A stretch of DNA of 18,232 bases from Gammaproteobacteria bacterium. Lineage in GTDB: Bacteria > Pseudomonadota > Gammaproteobacteria > Steroidobacterales > Steroidobacteraceae. Each line of letters begins with the position of its first letter. Position 1 is the first letter of the stretch. Of the stretch, positions 16,230 to 18,232 are shown piece after piece. The notes under the pieces are model-generated. The model was not told the DNA's origin, searched no databases, and saw nothing but the letters and a program-made list of their open reading frames with translations. The stretch covers positions 1 through 18,232 of the forward strand of contig JAQGOE010000007.1 of the NCBI GenBank assembly GCA_028293725.1, in the 5' to 3' direction. The position numbers were made by a program, and so were the translations under genes.

Positions 16230-18232
16230 GAGATTGCCTTGCCGCCATTGGGTGCAGTGGAAGCATCGGGAGCGCGGCTGCCAAATACAGGTTGCATCGC
16301 CTGCAACTGGGAACGCGGCAGATGGCAGGCGATACGATGCTGAGGGGCGAATTCCTGCACGACCGGCGGCACTACGTCGCACGTCCCTGGAATCCGGTAG
16401 GCGCAGCGCGTGGAGAAACGGCAGCCAGCCGGCGGATTCGACGCCGACGGGATCTCTCCGGACAACACAACCTTGCGCTTCGCAAACTGCTGATCGGGCA
16501 CCGGCACTGCCGCCAGGAGCGCTTCGGTGTAGGGATGGTAGGGAGGCGCGAACACTTCCTCCGTTCGGCCCTGCTCCATGATCTGGCCGAGATACATCAC
16601 GACGACGCGGTCCGACAGGTAGTGGACGAGCGAGAGATCGTGACTGATGAACAACAGCGTTGTGCTCCGCTGCCGCTGAATGTCGAGCAGCAGATTGGTG
16701 ACCGCCGCCTGCACCGACACGTCGAGCGCGGACAGCGGCTCGTCCGCCACCACCATGGTCGGGTTTCCGGCGAAAGCGCGTGCCAGGCCGACGCGTTGTT
16801 TTTGCCCTCCCGACAGTTGCCGCGGGCGGCGTTCGGCAAACTCGCGCGGCAACTTCACCACGTCCAGGAGCTCGAGCACGCGCTGCTGGATTCGCGATTC
16901 ACCGCGTTCCACGCCGAACTTGCGGATGACACGCGCGATCTGCGAACCGACGGTGTGAGCGGGATTGAGCGTATCGAAGGGGTTCTGAAAGACCATCTGC
17001 AGCGACCGGATGGTATCGCGGGTTCTGCGGCTCACCGGTAAGTGGGTGAGTTCGAGGCCCTCCATCCTGATCGAGCCCGACGTCGCCTGGTCGAGGCCGG
17101 TGAGGATGCGCGCGAAAGTCGACTTTCCGCACCCGGACTCCCCCACGATAGCAACAGTCTCGCCACGACGGACCTCGAAAGTCAGACCGTCGTTGGCTAA
17201 AACCTGTCGATAACGCTTGGTCAGATCGTTGACTTTGAGCAGCACCTCGCCCTGCGTGGCGGCGGACCGTCCGGCGCTGGTGGCGGGCGGCGTATCCCAG
17301 TCGATCTCATCGACTCGTACGCAGCGCGTTAAATGTTCGGGGGCTCCGGCGGGTCCCGCGCCAAGGCTCACGAGTTCCAGGTCAATCGGACCGGAATCGC
17401 ACCGGCCGGCCACGAACGAGGCGCATCTCGGCCCGAACACACAACCCTTCGGGCGCTCCAACGGCGGCGGGAGTTGTCCTGGAATCGCAACAAGCGGTCG
17501 GGTCGTCTTGTCGGCGCCGATGGTGGGAATCGCGGCGAACAATCCTCTGGTGTAGGGGTGGCGCATAGCACTGAACACACTCTGTATCGGGCCGACTTCG
17601 ACGGCTTGTCCCGAATACATCACCGTGATCCGGTTGCAGGTCTCCCGCACCAAGCCCAGATTGTGCGAGATGTACAGCATCGACGTGCCGAACTCCTCGG
17701 AAATGCTGCGGATCAGATCCACTATTCCCGCCTCGACGGTGACATCGAGCGCGGTCGTCGGCTCGTCGAGAAGTAACAATTGCGGATTCGAGAGAAGCGC
17801 CATGGCGATGACTATGCGCTGCTGTTGGCCACCGGAGATCTGATGCGGGTAAGAGCGCATCATCCGGTCGGTGTCGGCGAGTTGTACGCGCGCCAACATG
17901 GCGCGGGCCCGGTCGGCCGCATCGCGTCTGCCCGCGCCATCGTGATACATCGGTACTTCGATGAGCTGTTCGCCGATGGTCATCGAGGGATTGAGCGATG
18001 CCATCGGCTCCTGGTAGATCATGGCGATCGCCGCGCCCCGAATCCGACGCAACTCTTCCGCGCCCATGGCGAGTATGTCGCGCCCCTGGAAGAGGATCTG
18101 CCCCAGCACCACGCGACCGGCAGGACCGAGATGGCGCATGATGGCGAGCGCGACCGTGGACTTGCCACAGCCTGACTCGCCTACCAACCCGTGCGCCTCG
18201 CCAGCCCGCAAATCGAGATTGAAATCGACCAC
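16226..18232 (-). CDS. Fused dipeptide/glutathione-type ABC transporter ATPase (GsiA/DppD-DppF-like), N-terminus beyond the window
   Basis: Two ATPase domains in one chain, energising import by a peptide/nickel/opine-type ABC transporter at the inner membrane. In the 668 visible residues, domain 1 has Walker A GESGCGKST (18-26), Q-loop YQEP (73-76), signature SGGQQQR (133-139), Walker B LLLLDEPTTALD (to 163) and the SHN histidine. Domain 2 repeats them: GESGCGKST near 364, SGGQKQR near 473, VVADEPLSALD near 491 and SHD near 530. Each half ends in an oligo_HPY-type extension with HPYT and a four-cysteine pattern (C-x5-C-x7-C plus a later C). About 30 N-terminal residues are missing, so the GTG at the window edge is unlikely to be the true start. 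Permeases and binding protein would be expected upstream, off the right edge. The stop overlaps the hydrolase start. Confidence 0.93.
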   Translation of the reverse strand: MVDFNLDLRAGEAHGLVGESGCGKSTVALAIMRHLGPAGRVVLGQILFQGRDILAMGAEELRRIRGAAIAMIYQEPMASLNPSMTIGEQLIEVPMYHDGAGRRDAADRARAMLARVQLADTDRMMRSYPHQISGGQQQRIVIAMALLSNPQLLLLDEPTTALDVTVEAGIVDLIRSISEEFGTSMLYISHNLGLVRETCNRITVMYSGQAVEVGPIQSVFSAMRHPYTRGLFAAIPTIGADKTTRPLVAIPGQLPPPLERPKGCVFGPRCASFVAGRCDSGPIDLELVSLGAGPAGAPEHLTRCVRVDEIDWDTPPATSAGRSAATQGEVLLKVNDLTKRYRQVLANDGLTFEVRRGETVAIVGESGCGKSTFARILTGLDQATSGSIRMEGLELTHLPVSRRTRDTIRSLQMVFQNPFDTLNPAHTVGSQIARVIRKFGVERGESRIQQRVLELLDVVKLPREFAERRPRQLSGGQKQRVGLARAFAGNPTMVVADEPLSALDVSVQAAVTNLLLDIQRQRSTTLLFISHDLSLVHYLSDRVVVMYLGQIMEQGRTEEVFAPPYHPYTEALLAAVPVPDQQFAKRKVVLSGEIPSASNPPAGCRFSTRCAYRIPGTCDVVPPVVQEFAPQHRIACHLPRSQLQAMQPVFGSRAPDASTAPNGGKAIS
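16237..16240 (-). promoter_or_regulatory. Ribosome binding site for the carbamoylase-like gene
   Basis: AAGG on the minus strand, seven bases before ATG at 16227-16229, lying within the last codons of the ABC ATPase gene. It supports the ATGA-overlap start over a longer upstream frame. Confidence 0.6.

Noticed and set aside
16230..16382. Longer N-terminus for the carbamoylase-like protein
   Set aside because: It would read through the end of the ATPase gene and lacks similarity; the ATGA-overlap start gives the family's normal N-terminus and length.

Overview
The window comes from a GC-rich proteobacterium. A large TonB-dependent receptor with a sphingomonad/Steroidobacter-style plug, a TPR-sulfotransferase and a complete front half of a type VI secretion (T6SS) locus together point to Gammaproteobacteria, perhaps a Steroidobacter-like lineage. 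This placement is inference from protein style only. No RNA genes, CRISPR arrays or insertion sequences were seen.

Region 1 (1-9074, all minus strand, transcribed right to left) is a T6SS operon: tssA, tssB, tssC, hcp, tagJ/impE, tssE, tssF, tssG and the first 333 codons of clpV/tssH, which runs off the left edge. This matches the gene order of the Pseudomonas aeruginosa HSI-I (H1-T6SS) cluster. It supplies the contractile sheath (TssB/TssC), inner tube (Hcp), sheath-assembly cap protein (TssA), sheath-associated accessory protein (TagJ), baseplate wedge (TssE, TssF, TssG) and the sheath-recycling ATPase (ClpV). Spacing is tight, with short gaps or 4-base overlaps, so translational coupling is likely. 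TssE is unusual: about 95 residues sit between its N-terminal motif and its conserved gp25-like core.

Region 2 (9075-9838) is a 764-base stretch with no convincing gene. It separates the leftward T6SS operon from a rightward pair and holds two adjacent stem-loops.

Region 3 (9839-14465, plus strand) is a TonB-dependent outer-membrane receptor followed 25 bases later by a TPR-sulfotransferase fusion, probably co-transcribed.

Region 4 (14503-18232, minus strand, convergent with region 3) is a small catabolic operon: a fused two-domain dipeptide/glutathione-type ABC transporter ATPase (N-terminus beyond the right edge), an N-carbamoyl-D-amino-acid hydrolase-like enzyme whose start overlaps the ATPase stop, and an NAD-type short-chain dehydrogenase. 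A reasonable reading is import of a small amide or N-carbamoyl compound, hydrolysis, then oxidation of a product. The substrate is not known from sequence.
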